Origin: Azadirachta indica
Lineage: Eukaryota > Streptophyta > Magnoliopsida > Sapindales > Meliaceae
Length of the DNA: 64,000 nt
Direction: 5' to 3'
NCBI GenBank assembly: GCA_022749755.1
Contig: CM040451.1
Coordinates: 14,822,357-14,886,356 of the forward strand
The stretch's first letter is position 1; the number at the start of each line of letters is the position of its first letter. The translations under genes were made by a program, and so were the position numbers. The notes beneath the pieces are model-generated. The model saw only the letters and a list, made by a program, of their open reading frames with translations. It searched no databases and was not told where the DNA came from. This document shows positions 61,832 through 64,000 of the stretch, one piece after another.

Positions 61832-64000
61832 GAAAATAGAAAAACTTAAAAGCTTTGAACTTAGATTAATTTATTAAACAAATTGACTTGAAAAGATGCT
61901 TTGATTAATTGGAGACTTAATGATAACATAAATACGTACTCAAATAAGTTAACTAGGTTTGGGTGGTCAAAAATCAAATTCTTCCACCAACAAGGTTTAT
62001 TTCCACTGTTTGTGCAACTATCTATTTTATGTGAAGCTTGCTATTTTTGAGAGAGGAGAGAGTGAGTTGAGCTTAGTGTCACCCGGACATTTGTACCCAA
62101 TTTAAGCGATGCCGACATATACTCTTACAGCCACATTTAGTGGAGGTCGCCCGAACATTACTTAAATGTGAAAAAATTTCATACCATTTACAAATAGCAG
62201 GAGTCGAAGCTGACATCTCTTGATGAGAGGATTAAGCCCATATCCACTTAAACTAGTTCAAATGGTTGAGAGTATCATTAAATTAGATTCTCATTTTTAG
62301 TAAATTTTTAATATAATAGTGAATTAAAAAAAAAAAGTTAAAATGAGAAAAAAAAAATTATCAAACTCATGAGTGTAAATGAATTGATGTTGTTATCCGT
62401 GTCTGTTCTGCGCTGATGCTGGATTGATTTATTGCATAGGCTAATGATAAATAAATAAAACTCAATTAAGAAAAAATAGACTATTTAAAAATTGATACGT
62501 CGTCGTTCAACCTTGCGAAAGAGAACAACCCAAACGGCTATAATAAGTCAGCTGAGATTATTGCACATGAGATAGGAGACGACTTTACGGTCCTCCTTGT
62601 GAACGTGTGAAGCGTAACGTAACGGTCGGGGCAATTTATTATAGCATAGAAGTCGGCAGTTTGACGTTCCGTTAACGGAGATAGAGATATTATGTACCGT
62701 TAACGTTATCTTACCCTATGCATCCATTCTTTCTAACAATTGAGCCACGTTGGCATTATCAAGACCATTGGGTCAAACAAAATGCAGCTTTGTCTCTCAT
62801 GTGAATAAATATTATTATTATTATTAAAATTAAAATTCACATTTTAGTAGAAATATTTTAATTTAATTTAATTTAATTTAATTAGTAATACAAATATTTA
62901 GTCAATAATTTCACGCAATTTAATAAAAGTAGTATTAGAATAAAAACCAAGTCATAGCATATTAATTATTCTCATTAATTACATTATTTTTTGTATTTTC
63001 ATGCAACTAATATTGTATTAGTCAATTTTCTATAGATTTATATTTTTTGAGAGTATATGTAAATTTTATAAAAATAAAATAGGATATATTTGACTATATA
63101 TGTAATAATGAGGTAAGAAAAATATTATACTATTATTTTAAAATAATAACACAAAAATAAGTTTTTTAATTAATGTGGTACATGATTTGGCTCTTGCTGA
63201 TATGTGTAATAAAATTATCTTATTAATAATAAAAGGTAATAAAAATTTAATATAATTAAATATAAATTCTATATCTTAATTTTTATTTTATATATAATGT
63301 TGCTCATCTTAAAACCTCTTTTCTTCGGATAACAATAAATTTTCAATCTTCATCATGTTTGTATATACAATATCATATTCATATTAATTTTATTATCAAA
63401 GACGAAGAAACTAACAATTTTTTGATATATTGTGAATATTATTTTCAATTGTTTTTGTGAGTAATACTATACTTTTTAAGTATTATTTCATTTATTTTTT
63501 ATTTTATTTGAAGTCACACGATATTCATTAACTAAATAATGAAACAATGTTATAAATAATTTTAAAAATTATAAAATACTAGATCGTTAATACATATTTA
63601 GAGATAAAAATATAGAGTAGCATGTATCATTATACAAAGAATATAAATTAAAATATATTTTTTTATACATAATAATTTTTTGCAAATTTTTTAAAATTCT
63701 CCAAAACACATGCTAACTAATTCTTAAATATAATATCTCTTACTTATATTAATAATTATACAACATCTAATATGATCTCAATCATTACAAATCTATTAAT
63801 TTATTATTAATTGTTTGTAGACATAAATTAATATAATATTATTATATTATTGTCACATATATTATATATATATTTTTTTTTCATAAAAAAGACTATGATA
63901 ATAACATAATCATATTATAACAATTTATATATACGATTTTGTACTTATAACAACACTCTTAAGTTATGGTGTCCAAATATTGTTGGTCAAAGTAAATTAT
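61832..64000. other. Repeat-rich spacer at the right edge
   Basis: 62060-62270 is moderately GC-rich and transposon-like in wording (cacccggacatttgta, gatgagaggattaagccca). 62490-62760 is less AT-rich and holds two Ccgttaacg motifs (62669-62678 and about 62697-62706). From 62800 onward the sequence is very AT-rich, with TTA and TTTAA repeats. I see no gene. Confidence 0.4.

Overview
This is nuclear DNA from a eudicot plant. The genes have several exons with GT-AG introns, the spacers are very AT-rich and full of microsatellites, MITEs and other transposon debris, and the gene set is plant-specific (cyclin T, photosystem I PsaF, an LBD transcription factor, an ALA-type P4-ATPase, a thylakoid-lumen FKBP). 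I cannot fix the species. The protein sequences read like a rosid, but that is an impression only.

Layout. (1) 1-5648 (+): the 3' part of a cyclin T gene, whose first large intron carries a 3'-truncated LINE. (2) 7306-7968 (+): the intronless psaF gene, preceded by a CT-rich leader. (3) 12698-14696 (-): a two-exon LBD4-like gene. (4) About 15-37 kb: a long spacer with no gene I can support. It is built from diverged, rearranged local duplications (blocks at about 18.2-20.0, 23.0-24.6, 28.2-30.1, 30.3-33.8, 33.8-34.6, 35.0-35.3 and 35.7-37.1 kb). Some copies carry transposon insertions that are absent from their sister copies. (5) 37604-41493 (-): a four-exon gene for a small unrecognised protein (157 aa) with a very basic tail. 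(6) 40.8-43.5 kb: several nonautonomous DNA transposons. (7) 43592-48771 (-): an eleven-exon P4-ATPase of the ALA4-7 group with a one-base frameshift in exon 2. (8) 50660-55585 (-): a six-exon membrane-anchored protein resembling family 8 glycosyltransferases but without the usual DxD motif. Its fourth intron holds a copy of a 1.6-kb repeat also found at 23 kb. (9) 56582-56653 (+): tRNA-Lys(UUU). (10) 56940-61090 (+): a four-exon lumenal FKBP of the FKBP17-1 type. (11) 61.1-64 kb: repeat-rich, no gene.

The genes do not form a pathway. PsaF and the FKBP are both thylakoid-lumen proteins, but this is probably coincidence. The P4-ATPase and the GT8-like protein are both membrane proteins and lie head to tail on the same strand. 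The main points of interest are the unusual GT8-like gene, the frameshifted flippase gene, the uncharacterised 157-aa protein, and the duplicated spacer, where paralogous empty sites mark transposon insertions. I found no convincing new multi-gene system. All exon boundaries below were inferred by eye from reading frame, GT-AG signals and remembered family sequence, without alignment software or transcripts.
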